From positions 1,985,306 through 2,049,305 of the forward strand of contig NZ_FNHW01000001.1 in assembly GCF_900103485.1 (NCBI RefSeq): 64,000 nucleotides of DNA. The letters run 5' to 3'. The position numbers and the translations under genes were made by a program. The first letter of the stretch is position 1; each line of letters starts with the position of its first letter. This stretch comes from Fictibacillus solisalsi (GTDB taxonomy: Bacteria > Bacillota > Bacilli > Bacillales > Fictibacillaceae). The notes under the pieces were generated by a model. The model made no database searches. It worked only from the letters and a program-made list of their open reading frames with translations, and was not told the origin of the DNA. Positions 17,110 to 26,092 of this stretch are shown piece after piece.

Positions 17110-17880
17110 CTATTTCACTTGTTCCTGCCAGTATTTCACCCTCTCTTTTCGCAGATTTGCTACATGCTGAGATGCGTTTATGACATTTATGGGATACTCA
17201 ATTGCCAAGGGAACTTCTTCTGGAATCTGACTAATGATCCAATCGATCTTATCAGGAAGCTCAGGAAAAACCGGGACTGTTCTCAATCCTCCTTTGTCAT
17301 CGATTACGTGTTTGATATGAACGTATCGAATAAATGTTTTCAACCGTTCATACATAGCAAGCGGATCCTCTCCTACATACTTTGGATTGCCCACATCAAA
17401 GGTAAACCCGGCAGGAATCTCTTGTGAACGGCAGTCCAGAAAAAAAGTCTCCAGAAATTCTGTTCGTCCACCATAAGTGGTCTGATCGTTTTCGATAGTA
17501 AAAGTCAGTTTTGGAAACTGCAGCAAAAGAGCATTTAAATGGGAAAGTTCCTCCTTCATTCCGAAATAGTGACCAAGCGGCATTTTCAACAGCCATGCCC
17601 CTACTGCTTCCGCTTCCTGAAAAAGACCGAATAGGGGATCGATATTTAACTTTCCATTTTCTTCAAACAACGGCTGCGGCGAGGAAAAAACAATGTCCAG
17701 ATTCAGTTCCTTTAATCTTTCTCCTGCATCGTTCAACACGATCCCGAGAGAAAGCATCTCCCTGCGCACCTCCACACCATCCGCCTTAGCCTCTGCCAAA
17801 CTCTCTGCTATTTTGTCAAACTCCCGCGCACCCAACTCCGTATTCCCGAATGCGTTTTGTGTACAATAAATGTGATTCAT
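17110..17880 (-). CDS. TIM-barrel sugar (phosphate) isomerase/epimerase
   Basis: 256 residues, xylose-isomerase-like / AP-endonuclease-2 barrel. The four metal ligands of the family can be seen as Glu in FTIENDQT, Asp in FTFDVGNP, His in YVHIKH and Glu in LAIEYPI. Such enzymes epimerise or isomerise ketoses and keto-acids. AAAGGAGCGGGG precedes ATG 17880. It is the first gene of the operon, with the LacI-type operator 33-50 bases upstream of its start. The actual substrate is unknown; a 3-epimerase producing a substrate for the downstream pathway is a guess from context. Confidence 0.83.
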   Translation of the reverse strand: MNHIYCTQNAFGNTELGAREFDKIAESLAEAKADGVEVRREMLSLGIVLNDAGERLKELNLDIVFSSPQPLFEENGKLNIDPLFGLFQEAEAVGAWLLKMPLGHYFGMKEELSHLNALLLQFPKLTFTIENDQTTYGGRTEFLETFFLDCRSQEIPAGFTFDVGNPKYVGEDPLAMYERLKTFIRYVHIKHVIDDKGGLRTVPVFPELPDKIDWIISQIPEEVPLAIEYPINVINASQHVANLRKERVKYWQEQVK

Positions 17881-17912
17881 TAACCCCGCTCCTTTGAATG
17901 CGCTTACTTTAT

Positions 17913-17930
17913 AATGGTACCGGTACCATT
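17913..17930. promoter_or_regulatory. LacI-type operator upstream of the sugar operon
   Basis: AATGGTACCGGTACCATT is a perfect 18-bp palindrome with the central CG of LacI-family operators, directly beside TATAAA on the minus strand, 33 bases from the isomerase start. A second copy with the same core lies before the LacI gene itself. Confidence 0.88.
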
Positions 17931-17965
17931 TTACCGTTGAAAAAGGGGTCTAGCGATTAGACCTC

Positions 17966-18982
17966 TTATTTCTCTGGTGTGGAATTCCTTTTTATCAACT
18001 TTCCTTTATACATGAAGGAATGGGAGGTTGTCCGTTCTCCTCTGATTCGTTCAAGGACCATTTTCATCGCGCTTACCCCAATTTCAAATGTAGGCTGCTC
18101 AATGCAGGTAATTCCTCCAAATACAACAGGTGCCCAATCTGGATTATCAAATGTGAGGAGTGAAAGTTCATCCGGCACAGAAATGTTCATGGTATTGAGT
18201 TCATTTGCAATTTTTAGCATTAAAAGTGCATTTACTGTAAAGATGGCTTTGGATTGCCCCTTGGCATCTTCGAGAAATGAAACCAGCTTATTTCTAAACC
18301 GGCATCCATCATCTGTGGAAACAATATAGACATCATCAGAGCTTTTGTGATTGCTCTTTTTCAGAACGTCCTGAAAAAACTGATACCTCTCATGCCTTGT
18401 ACTAATTTCCTGAAACGGTTCACTAAAAAACGCGATACGTTCATAATTTCGCTGAAGAAGAAATCCCAGAGAATCCTCTGTTGCCTGCCGGTTATCCAAG
18501 CCTACAAAATCCATATCCAGTTCAGGAATATTTCGATCCAGCAGTACAACCGGAATGGAATCATCTTTCATTTCCAGTAAGGAAGAGTTATTCCCACCCG
18601 TTGTATGAATAATTAGCCCATCGATCCGGTGAGACTGCAGCATATGAATAAAACGTTTCTCCTTCTCTGGATCGTTATCGGAATTGCAGATCATAAGACT
18701 GTAACCATTTTTCGCGGAGATCTCTTCAGCACCTCTTAAAATAGCTGTACTATATGGATTGCGGATATCTGCAATGATGACGCCAATGAGGTAGCTTTTT
18801 CTTCCTTTCAAACCTCTTGCAGCCGTACTGGGCCGGTAATCCAATTCCTGAACAGCAGCTTCTATTTTCTTTTTTGTTTTATCGGCAAGTTCATCCAGCC
18901 GCCCGCCTAAATAACGTGACACCGACGTTTTTGAAACTCCCGCCCGTTTCGCTACATCATAAATGGTTATCTTTTGGGCCAT
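17966..18982 (-). CDS. LacI-family transcriptional repressor
   Basis: 338 residues. The N-terminal helix-turn-helix is ITIYDVAKRAGVSKTSVSRY, followed by a hinge (YRPSTAARGLKGRKS) and a periplasmic-binding-protein-like effector domain (LIGVIIADIRNPYSTAILRG...). It ends 85 bases before the sugar operon on the same strand. Near-identical palindromes stand before the operon and before its own gene, so it should repress both and be released by a sugar ligand. The ligand is unknown. ATG 18982 is the first in-frame ATG; the preceding TAAGGTGGGGTAATG serves as ribosome binding site. Confidence 0.92.
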   Translation of the reverse strand: MAQKITIYDVAKRAGVSKTSVSRYLGGRLDELADKTKKKIEAAVQELDYRPSTAARGLKGRKSYLIGVIIADIRNPYSTAILRGAEEISAKNGYSLMICNSDNDPEKEKRFIHMLQSHRIDGLIIHTTGGNNSSLLEMKDDSIPVVLLDRNIPELDMDFVGLDNRQATEDSLGFLLQRNYERIAFFSEPFQEISTRHERYQFFQDVLKKSNHKSSDDVYIVSTDDGCRFRNKLVSFLEDAKGQSKAIFTVNALLMLKIANELNTMNISVPDELSLLTFDNPDWAPVVFGGITCIEQPTFEIGVSAMKMVLERIRGERTTSHSFMYKGKLIKRNSTPEK

Positions 18983-19013
18983 TACCCCACCTTACTTTCA
19001 GTTAAATCTTCCT

Positions 19014-19027
19014 TGGAACCGGTTCCA
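19014..19027. promoter_or_regulatory. LacI-type operator upstream of its own gene
   Basis: TGGAACCGGTTCCA is a perfect 14-bp palindrome with the same spacing and CCGG centre as the operator at 17913-17930 (TGGTACCGGTACCA), 32 bases before the LacI start codon. Autoregulation is the simplest reading. Confidence 0.82.
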
Positions 19028-19161
19028 TTTTAAAAAAGTTTACCATATGCTGTGAGGATGTCAACAAGCAAAAAGAATTTTTTTAATTTTCTTTTTCCTT
19101 ATGTTTTACTTAAAAGAAATCGTTTACAATAAACACAACGATTAACAAGGAGGCTGTTCCA

Positions 19162-19221
19162 ATGAGAAACGTAAGAAATGTCCATCGCCAACCAACATAT
19201 AAGGGTGATACACCTTCTTAA
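19162..19221 (+). CDS. 19-residue leader peptide of the ABC exporter
   Basis: AAGGAGG eight bases upstream of ATG 19162 starts the peptide MRNVRNVHRQPTYKGDTPS. Its 3' half lies inside a long hairpin (19196-19253), and the exporter start follows 65 bases after its stop. This is the layout of translation-attenuation leaders such as BmrB before bmrC-bmrD in B. subtilis and the Erm or Vml leaders: ribosome stalling on the peptide would reshape the hairpin. The inducing drug, if any, is unknown. Confidence 0.75.
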   Translation: MRNVRNVHRQPTYKGDTPS

Positions 19222-19253
19222 GAAGTGGGTGAACAGTGTGCCCCCCTTATATG
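19196..19253 (+). promoter_or_regulatory. Attenuator hairpin before the ABC exporter
   Basis: CATATAAGGG (19196-19205) pairs exactly with CCCTTATATG (19244-19253). Inside it CACCTTCTT and AAGAAGTGGGTG form a second stem that covers the leader stop codon. There is no long T-run after the outer stem, so the structure may act on translation or through a weaker terminator rather than as a classical terminator. Confidence 0.65.
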
Positions 19254-19286
19254 TGTGTCTTTGAATCACTCATAAAGGGGTAAATC

Positions 19287-21032
19287 ATGCGATTTCCAAT
19301 CAAAAGATTTCTTTCTTATTATAAACCTTACCTGTGTTTGTTTCTTTCCGTCTTGTTTTGCGCGCTGATCACGTCTTCCATTGCGCTCGTCTATCCGCTT
19401 CTTGTCCGGTACATAACGAAAGACGTGCTGGCCGATCAAGGGGCTTTGGACATCCAAAACGTTTATTGGACGGGTGGCCTGATGATTGTTTTGACCGTGC
19501 TTCAGAATGCCGGGAACTATTTTGTGGACTACAAAGGCCATGAGGTTGGCGCCCGTATGGAACGTGATTTACGAAGTGAACTATTCGCGCATATGCAAAA
19601 GCTTTCCTTTAGTTTTTTTGATCATGAGAAAACCGGAAAGCTCATGTCACGGATTACAAATGATCTGCTTTCGCTTTCTGAACTGTATCATCACGGTCCG
19701 GAGGATTATATGAAATACATGGTGCGCTTTGTGGGTGCCTTTGTCATTTTATTTGTAATTAATCCTTCATTGACGATGGCCGTTTTTTGCTTCTTGCCGG
19801 TGCTCGGCATCTTTTCGCTGTTCTTCAATAAGATATTAAACCGCGCCTTAACCAAAAACAAAGAGCGGATCAGCGATGTTCATGCCCGTGTTGAGGATAG
19901 CCTGGGGGGAATTCGCGTCGTTAAATCGTTTGCGAATGAAAACATTGAGATCCATAAATTCAATGGTGAAAACAATCGATTTCTAGACAGCCGAAAGAAC
20001 ATTTATCGGGCAGAAGCCATCTTTTTCAACGGCGTTGAAACGTTCATTCAAATGATTACTCTAACCGTGATTATCTATGGAAGTTCAAAAATCGTGCATC
20101 ATACGCTTGACCTTGCTGATTTGATTACCTTTCTTCTCTATGTTAATTACTTGGTTGAACCGATAAAGCAGATGACCCACATGAGCACACAGCTTCAGGA
20201 GGGGCTTACCGGTTTTGCGCGTTTTATGGAAATTATGAATACGAAGCCAGCGATTGAAGATGACAGTCATGCGGTAACTCCTTCATCAATTCAAGGAAAA
20301 ATAGAATTCAAACAGATCGGCTTTCATTATGAGAAACATTTGGATCCTGTCATCTCCAATCTGTCACTTACTGTTCAGCCGGGAGAGTATGTGGCACTTG
20401 TTGGCCCCTCCGGTGCCGGAAAGACGACATTGTGCTCCCTCATTCCCCGCTTTTATGAGGTGACATCAGGAGAATTGCTCATCGACGGAATCGACGTCCG
20501 CCATTTTGAACAAAAAGGGCTGCGAAAACATATTGGAATCGTGCAGCAGGATGTTTATCTTTTTGACGGTTCTGTCCGTGAAAACATCAGCTACGGAAAT
20601 CCGGAGGCAAGCGATGCCCAAATTATTGAAGCAGCACGCCAGGCCAATGCCCATGATTTTATCATGAGCCTTCCAAACGGCTACGATTCCGAAATCGGGC
20701 AACGTGGAGTAAGGCTGTCCGGCGGGCAAAAGCAGCGGTTAAGCATTGCTCGTGTATTTTTAAAAGACCCGGCGATTTTGATTTTCGATGAAGCAACCAG
20801 CTCGCTGGATAATGAGAGTGAAAGCATCGTCAAAGCGTCCCTTGACCGGCTGGCGAAGGGAAGAACGACCATCGTTATTGCCCACCGCCTCTCAACGATC
20901 CGCAACGCAGAGCGCATTATTGTCCTGAACCAAAAAGGCATTTCGGAGCAGGGAACACACCGGTCATTACTAGAAAAAAATGGAGAGTACTCCCGCTTGT
21001 ATTTCAGGGAGTTTTCCTCCGAGTCAGGTTGA
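19287..21032 (+). CDS. ABC exporter half-transporter (fused membrane and ATPase domains)
   Basis: 581 residues. Residues about 1-310 form the six-helix exporter membrane domain; about 335-575 form the ATPase with Walker A GPSGAGKTT, Q-loop IGIVQQDVYLFDGSV, signature LSGGQKQR and Walker B AILIFDEATSSLD with the H-loop His in IVIAHRLST. A homodimeric multidrug or lipid exporter of the BmrA/MsbA/YfiB group is expected; only one half-transporter gene is present, unlike the BmrCD pair. AAAGGGG lies before ATG 19287. A leader peptide and hairpin upstream predict induction by a translation-inhibiting compound. Confidence 0.93.
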   Translation: MRFPIKRFLSYYKPYLCLFLSVLFCALITSSIALVYPLLVRYITKDVLADQGALDIQNVYWTGGLMIVLTVLQNAGNYFVDYKGHEVGARMERDLRSELFAHMQKLSFSFFDHEKTGKLMSRITNDLLSLSELYHHGPEDYMKYMVRFVGAFVILFVINPSLTMAVFCFLPVLGIFSLFFNKILNRALTKNKERISDVHARVEDSLGGIRVVKSFANENIEIHKFNGENNRFLDSRKNIYRAEAIFFNGVETFIQMITLTVIIYGSSKIVHHTLDLADLITFLLYVNYLVEPIKQMTHMSTQLQEGLTGFARFMEIMNTKPAIEDDSHAVTPSSIQGKIEFKQIGFHYEKHLDPVISNLSLTVQPGEYVALVGPSGAGKTTLCSLIPRFYEVTSGELLIDGIDVRHFEQKGLRKHIGIVQQDVYLFDGSVRENISYGNPEASDAQIIEAARQANAHDFIMSLPNGYDSEIGQRGVRLSGGQKQRLSIARVFLKDPAILIFDEATSSLDNESESIVKASLDRLAKGRTTIVIAHRLSTIRNAERIIVLNQKGISEQGTHRSLLEKNGEYSRLYFREFSSESG

Positions 21033-21033
21033 T

Positions 21034-21073
21034 AAAAAAGCAGTCTCTCCTTACAGGGAGAGACTGCTTTTTT
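21034..21073 (+). terminator. Strong terminator after the ABC exporter
   Basis: The stem AAAAAAGCAGTCTCTCC / GGAGAGACTGCTTTTTT starts two bases after the stop. nasC ends convergently at 21081, so it may serve both strands. Confidence 0.88.
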
Positions 21074-21080
21074 GCCTTGG

Positions 21081-23222
21081 TCAATTTCTTGTCAAGTCAA
21101 TGACAGGCGACACCCTGACAGCGCATACTTTAAATCCGGGCATCTTGCAGACAGGGTCAAGCCCCTGGTATGTAACGTTGTTCACATTCTGTTCTCCACC
21201 CCAGTGAAACGGGATAAACAAGGTATCTTCCCGTATCGAATCATCATACGCACCCCTGGCTTTCATTCTTCCTCTTGAAGAATCCACGTAGACCATGGTC
21301 CCATCTTTTATGCCAAATGCATTTGCTGTTTTCGGATGAATTTTGACAAAGCTTTCTATCTGGCGGGCAGAAAGAGCCGGGCTCCTTCTGGTTTGTGAGC
21401 CGGACAGATAGTGGCTCATCACCCTTCCCGTCGTCAAATGAAGCGGATAACTCTCTGATGTTCGCTCCTTTGGGACATGGTTGATGACAGGAAGCATCTT
21501 CGCTTTGCCATTTGGCCGGGCAAATGTTTCACTGAACAGCCTTCCCTCCCCCTTGTGGCCTTCTGTAGGACATGGCCAGTAAATTCGTTCATCCTTCAGC
21601 CGTGAATAAGTGATCCCAAAATAGTCCGCTTTTCCTCCCTTGCTCGCCACCCTCAGTTCATTGAAGATATCTTCTGCTTTGGTATAGGAAAAATAGGCTT
21701 CTTTCCCCAATACCCTTGCCACATCACACAGGATTTGCCAGTCGTGTCTCACTTCACCCGGGCAGCTTCGGGCCGCTCTTCTTAACGTCACCCTGCCTTC
21801 CAGATTGGTTAATGTCCCTTCGTCTTCCAAATACGAAGAACTTGGAAGCAACAGATCAGCGAGCCTGCCTGTTTCTGATACAAACATATCAACCACCACC
21901 AGACATTTAAGCCGCTTAAGCGCTTGAGCCGCAAGAGTGGCATTCGGGGTGGAAATCAGAGGGTTGGAACCCATGATGAATAAAGCCTTAATTTCGCCAT
22001 CCGCTATCTTTTCCATCATTTCATAGGCAGAAATCCCTTTGCCTGGCAGCTCCTTTTCAGGGATACCCCACAGATTGGCAATATAGTTCCTGTGTTCCGG
22101 GTTTTCGATACTCCGGTATCCGGGCAGCTGGTCTGCTTTTTGGCCATGTTCCCTGCCGCCTTGTCCATTCCCTTGGCCGGTGACGGCTCCATAGCCTGCT
22201 CCAGGCTTACCAATATTCCCGGTGGCCAGAACCAGATTAATAAAGTTTCTGACTGTGTCAAAACCGTGTGTTTGCTGCTCCACCCCTCTGGCTGTAAAAA
22301 CCATGGCACGGGAAACGGAAGCGAATGTAACAGCCGTGTACTCAATCATTTCACGGGGAAGACCTGTTAAATCAGCGATGGCATCCAGGTCAACACCAGA
22401 GATCTGTTTCAGCACTTCATCAAAACCTTCCGTTCGCTCCTTTATAAACTGCTCATCATGGAGATTGCGGTCAAGGATCACTTTTAACATGCCATTAACC
22501 AGAGCAGCATCCATGCCTGGCTTTACTTTTAAATGGAGATCAGCTAATTTGGTGGTTAAGGTTTCTCTTGGATCAATAGCGATGATAAATGCACCATTGT
22601 CCTTCGCTTTTCGAAAATAAGGAAGAAGCGTTGGCTGGCATTCGGCAATATTGGTTCCTGCAAGAATGATGCACTCTGCCAATGGAACTTCTTCCATTTC
22701 GTTCGTTAACCCCCGGTCCAGGCCAAATGCTTCATTCATTGCGGAGGCAGCCGCCGACATGCAATAGCGGCCATTATAATCGATATGCTTTGTCTTCAAT
22801 CCCACTCTGGCAAACTTCCCAAGCAGGTATGCTTCTTCATTGGTTAATGAGCCGCCTCCATACACTCCGACAGAATCGGGACCGTCGTGCTCCTGAAGCG
22901 TGCTAAACTGCTCTTTAATAAAAAACAATGCTTCCTCCCACGTAATTTCTACAAATTGTCCATTCACCTTTTTCATCGGATGTAGAATCCGTTCTTTATG
23001 AAGGGTGTGCTGATGAGCATTCCTGCCTTTTATGCACAATCTTCCCTCGGAAACGGTATCTTTCAGCGGAAGAACTTTGTATTTTTTCCTGTCTCCCGTA
23101 CGCTGTTCAAGCAGCTGCATGGTGCATTGAACACTGCAGAAGGGGCACTGTGTATCCATCACAGTTTCTTTTTCTGCATCCTGCTGCTGATGGCGAAAGT
23201 GTTCCAGAAAACTACTGGTCAA
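21081..23222 (-). CDS. nasC: Assimilatory nitrate reductase, catalytic subunit
   Basis: 713 residues, molybdopterin oxidoreductase. An N-terminal [4Fe-4S] motif is formed by Cys26, Cys29, Cys33 and Cys63 (CPFCSVQC ... GRLCIKG); NGRYCMSAA around Cys154 is the likely Mo-ligand loop; the C-terminal MoCo-binding domain shows LTTGRVMSHYLSGSQTRRSP. It reduces nitrate to nitrite in the cytoplasm. The start is TTG 23222 with GGTGAG upstream; this is the first start in the frame and leaves the Fe-S domain intact. It is third in nirB-nirD-nasC. The NasB electron-transfer subunit of B. subtilis is not encoded here, so the electron donor is unknown. Confidence 0.92.
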   Translation of the reverse strand: MTSSFLEHFRHQQQDAEKETVMDTQCPFCSVQCTMQLLEQRTGDRKKYKVLPLKDTVSEGRLCIKGRNAHQHTLHKERILHPMKKVNGQFVEITWEEALFFIKEQFSTLQEHDGPDSVGVYGGGSLTNEEAYLLGKFARVGLKTKHIDYNGRYCMSAAASAMNEAFGLDRGLTNEMEEVPLAECIILAGTNIAECQPTLLPYFRKAKDNGAFIIAIDPRETLTTKLADLHLKVKPGMDAALVNGMLKVILDRNLHDEQFIKERTEGFDEVLKQISGVDLDAIADLTGLPREMIEYTAVTFASVSRAMVFTARGVEQQTHGFDTVRNFINLVLATGNIGKPGAGYGAVTGQGNGQGGREHGQKADQLPGYRSIENPEHRNYIANLWGIPEKELPGKGISAYEMMEKIADGEIKALFIMGSNPLISTPNATLAAQALKRLKCLVVVDMFVSETGRLADLLLPSSSYLEDEGTLTNLEGRVTLRRAARSCPGEVRHDWQILCDVARVLGKEAYFSYTKAEDIFNELRVASKGGKADYFGITYSRLKDERIYWPCPTEGHKGEGRLFSETFARPNGKAKMLPVINHVPKERTSESYPLHLTTGRVMSHYLSGSQTRRSPALSARQIESFVKIHPKTANAFGIKDGTMVYVDSSRGRMKARGAYDDSIREDTLFIPFHWGGEQNVNNVTYQGLDPVCKMPGFKVCAVRVSPVIDLTRN

Positions 23223-23257
23223 TAGTACTCACCTTCCTCCCTCCTTTTCTATCATTC

Positions 23258-23563
23258 TTATAAACAAAGGTAGACCTTCTCTTCCTGCACTTCCACTTTA
23301 TATGTTTTCACACAGCCCATATCCGGCCCTTGTGCCTCTCCACTGTCAGTGCAAATCTTCCAGTCATGCATCGGGCAGAATACATACTCTCCGCTTACCA
23401 TTCCCTGGGCAAGTACGCCCCCTTTATGCGGGCAGCGATTTTCCACCGCTTTGATCTTTCCGTTGGAAAGCTTAAAGAGAGCAATATCATGCTCTCCCAC
23501 TTTTAATGACATCCCCAGTTTTTCAGGTAATTTGCTCAGCTTGGCCACTTCAATCCGATTCAT
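23258..23563 (-). CDS. nirD: Nitrite reductase small subunit (Rieske-like)
   Basis: 101 residues. The Rieske [2Fe-2S] ligands are present as Cys44-x-His46 (CPHKGG) and Cys63-x2-His66 (CPMHDWKI). NirD/NasE supports the large siroheme subunit NirB in NADH-dependent reduction of nitrite to ammonium. Unlike many NirD proteins of enteric bacteria, which have lost the cluster ligands, this one keeps them. GGGAGGAAAAC precedes ATG 23563. It lies 24 bases after nirB and 35 bases before nasC. Confidence 0.93.
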   Translation of the reverse strand: MNRIEVAKLSKLPEKLGMSLKVGEHDIALFKLSNGKIKAVENRCPHKGGVLAQGMVSGEYVFCPMHDWKICTDSGEAQGPDMGCVKTYKVEVQEEKVYLCL

Positions 23564-23587
23564 TTTGGTTTTCCTCCCTTTGATCTA

Positions 23588-25996
23588 TTAAACACTCAGG
23601 CTTTCAAACAATTTCTCTTTGGTTTCCTTATTATTAATGATTTCTTTCCACGGCTCCTTCGTGTAGGAAAGGGCTTCTTCAATCCGGCCGACCAATTGGG
23701 AGCGGCCTTCTTCGTCAAAAAGAACTTCCCTGACATGTTCAAGACCCATTCGTTCAATCCATTTTGATGTGCGTTCCAGATAATGGGCGGTTTCTCTGTA
23801 ATACTGCATAAAGGCGGCGGCCATCGTCACGACCTCTTCTTTCGTTTGTACGGTGCAAAGTAAATCACCGGCTCTCAGGTGGGTACCTCCGTTCCCTCCT
23901 ACATACAGTTCGAAACCTCCATCCACCCCCACGATTCCAAAGTCTTTGATACCCGACTCGGCACAGTTCCGCGGGCATGCAGACACACTCATTTTCACCT
24001 TGTGCGGAGTGTTTAGCCGTTCAAACTTTTTCTCCAATTCAATCCCCAAACTGGTGGAATCCTGTGTCCCAAAACGGCAAAATTGTTCTCCCACACAAGT
24101 CTTCACCGTTCGAAGGGTCTTTCCGTACGCATAGCCGGAAGGCATATCCAGTTCTGCCCAGACGTTTGGCAGATCCTCCTTTTTAATGCCCAGAAGATCA
24201 ATCCGCTGGCCGCCGGTCAATTTAATCATCGGAACATTATAAGCTTCCGCGACGTTAGCAATTTTTCGCAGATCTTCTGCGGTGGTCACACCTCCATACA
24301 TTCTGGGCACTACGGAATACGTCCCGTCTTTTTGGATATTTGCGTGCATCCGCTCATTCACAAATTTGGAAGCTGCTTCATCTTCATGCTGGGGATTCAT
24401 CATTCCCAAATAGTAGTTAAGGGCAGGACGGCATTTGGAACAGCCCTCCTTTTCCCTCCAGTCCAGAACATGCATAACTTCCTTCACAAACTTCAGATTT
24501 TTGATTTTAATTTCTTCAAGCACCTCTTCCCTGCTAAGACTGGTACAGCTACAGATCGATTCTTTTTGTTCGATATACTTAAAATCATCTCCCAATGTAT
24601 ATTCCAGCAGTTCCGAAACCACCGGTTTGCATCCCCCGCAGGAACGGGAAGCGTTGGTGCAATCTCTTACTTCGTCAAGTGAGGTTAGTCCCTGATTCAC
24701 AATGGCATCGCAGATAGCCCCTTTGGTTACCCCGTTGCATCCGCAGACAACTTCATTCTCAGGCATCGAGGCAACGGCACTTTCTGCAGCTTCTTCCACA
24801 GGTGCAGCCAGCACCGCAATTTTCGGAATGCCGGAAACATCTTGTTTTTCAAGTATCATTTTAAACAGCCGCGGGCCATCCTGAATTTCTCCGAACATCA
24901 CCGCACCAATCACACGATTATCCCGAAAGACGATCTTTTTGTATACTCCCTCCACTTCATCATAAATTTTCACTGATTTTGTGTGTTCATCATCCATAAA
25001 GTGACCAGCAGAAAACACATCAACACCAGATACTTTTAATTGTGTGGAAATTACAGAACCTTCATATTTGCTTGATCCGGTTTCAGTAATTCGTTCGGCT
25101 AAAATTTTCCCTTGAGCGTATAACGGTGCGACAAGTCCGTAAACCATTTCACGGTGCTCCGCGCATTCTCCCACTGCGTAAATGTCCGGTATTTCTGTCT
25201 CCAGGTAATCGTTGACGAGGATCCCTCTGTTTACAGCTATTCCGCTGTTTCGGGCAAGCTGCACATTCGGCCGGATGCCGACAGCCATCACCACCAGATC
25301 TGCATTTGCGACCGATCCATCACTGAACCTGACACCTTCTGCCCGCTTATTTCCTATAATTTCTGTTGTTTGTTTTTCCATTAAAAAGTTCATGCCTTGC
25401 TGCTCCAGCTCTTTCTTCAAAAGAGCAGCAGCTGTTCCGTCGAGCTGACGGTCCATCAACTGGCTGCCAAGGTGAACCACATCCACTTGCATTCCCAGAT
25501 TGATCAGCCCCCTTGCCGCCTCTAATCCCAAAAGCCCTCCGCCAATGACTATCGCTTTTTTGTAATTCTGTGCAGCATCGATCATGGTTTCACAGTCTTT
25601 TATATCACGGAAAGCGGTGACTCCTTCTTTATCAGCACCAGGAACCGGAAGCATGAATGGTTCCGATCCCGTTGCCAGTATTAATTGGTCATATTCGACT
25701 TCCCTTCCAAGATCGGTATGCACACTTTTCCGATCTGAATCAATGCTTGTGACCGTTTCTCCTGTATATAGCGTGATGTTATTCTTCTCATACCACGCCC
25801 GGTCATTAAGAGTAATATCCTGAATGGAAGTATCACCTTGAAGAACGGTAGATAAAAGGATTCGATTATAGTTCGGATGCGGCTCACTTCCAAAAATGGT
25901 AATATCAAATGCCTCTGCTTTCATTTTCAAGATTTCCTCGATGCAGCGAACTCCGGCCATGCCATTGCCTACAAGCACAAGCTTCTTTTTTTCCAT
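23588..25996 (-). CDS. nirB: NADH-dependent nitrite reductase, large subunit
   Basis: 802 residues from ATG 25996, which follows AGGAGG; an open frame extends 36 codons further up to 26104 but lacks a site and family similarity. Order of domains: FAD/NAD(P)H-binding oxidoreductase (VLVGNGMAGVRCIEEIL; VIGGGLLGLEAARGL), BFD-like [2Fe-2S] region (CGCNGVTKGAICDAI, SCGGCK), a second Cys-rich block (CSCTSLSREE, GCSKCRP), then the siroheme/[4Fe-4S] ferredoxin-reductase domain with TCVGEQFCRFG and SACPRNCAES. It converts nitrite to ammonium with nirD. Length matches NasD of B. subtilis (about 805). A TnrA-like box lies 80 bases upstream. No siroheme-synthesis gene (nasF) follows. Confidence 0.95.
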   Translation of the reverse strand: MEKKKLVLVGNGMAGVRCIEEILKMKAEAFDITIFGSEPHPNYNRILLSTVLQGDTSIQDITLNDRAWYEKNNITLYTGETVTSIDSDRKSVHTDLGREVEYDQLILATGSEPFMLPVPGADKEGVTAFRDIKDCETMIDAAQNYKKAIVIGGGLLGLEAARGLINLGMQVDVVHLGSQLMDRQLDGTAAALLKKELEQQGMNFLMEKQTTEIIGNKRAEGVRFSDGSVANADLVVMAVGIRPNVQLARNSGIAVNRGILVNDYLETEIPDIYAVGECAEHREMVYGLVAPLYAQGKILAERITETGSSKYEGSVISTQLKVSGVDVFSAGHFMDDEHTKSVKIYDEVEGVYKKIVFRDNRVIGAVMFGEIQDGPRLFKMILEKQDVSGIPKIAVLAAPVEEAAESAVASMPENEVVCGCNGVTKGAICDAIVNQGLTSLDEVRDCTNASRSCGGCKPVVSELLEYTLGDDFKYIEQKESICSCTSLSREEVLEEIKIKNLKFVKEVMHVLDWREKEGCSKCRPALNYYLGMMNPQHEDEAASKFVNERMHANIQKDGTYSVVPRMYGGVTTAEDLRKIANVAEAYNVPMIKLTGGQRIDLLGIKKEDLPNVWAELDMPSGYAYGKTLRTVKTCVGEQFCRFGTQDSTSLGIELEKKFERLNTPHKVKMSVSACPRNCAESGIKDFGIVGVDGGFELYVGGNGGTHLRAGDLLCTVQTKEEVVTMAAAFMQYYRETAHYLERTSKWIERMGLEHVREVLFDEEGRSQLVGRIEEALSYTKEPWKEIINNKETKEKLFESLSV

Positions 25997-26075
25997 GGTA
26001 GCCTCCTGTTTAGTCAATATCCTATCTCTCTTTTTTAGAAAGGTACCACAACCGCTGAAGTTATTTCTCTTTGTA

Positions 26076-26092
26076 TGTAAGAAAAACTGACA
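26076..26092. promoter_or_regulatory. TnrA-like box between nirB and nasA
   Basis: TGTAAGAAAAACTGACA fits the known TnrA site TGTNANAWWWTMTNACA at all fixed positions but one. It lies between the divergent nitrite reductase operon and the nitrate transporter, where TnrA activates nas genes during nitrogen limitation in B. subtilis. Confidence 0.7.
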
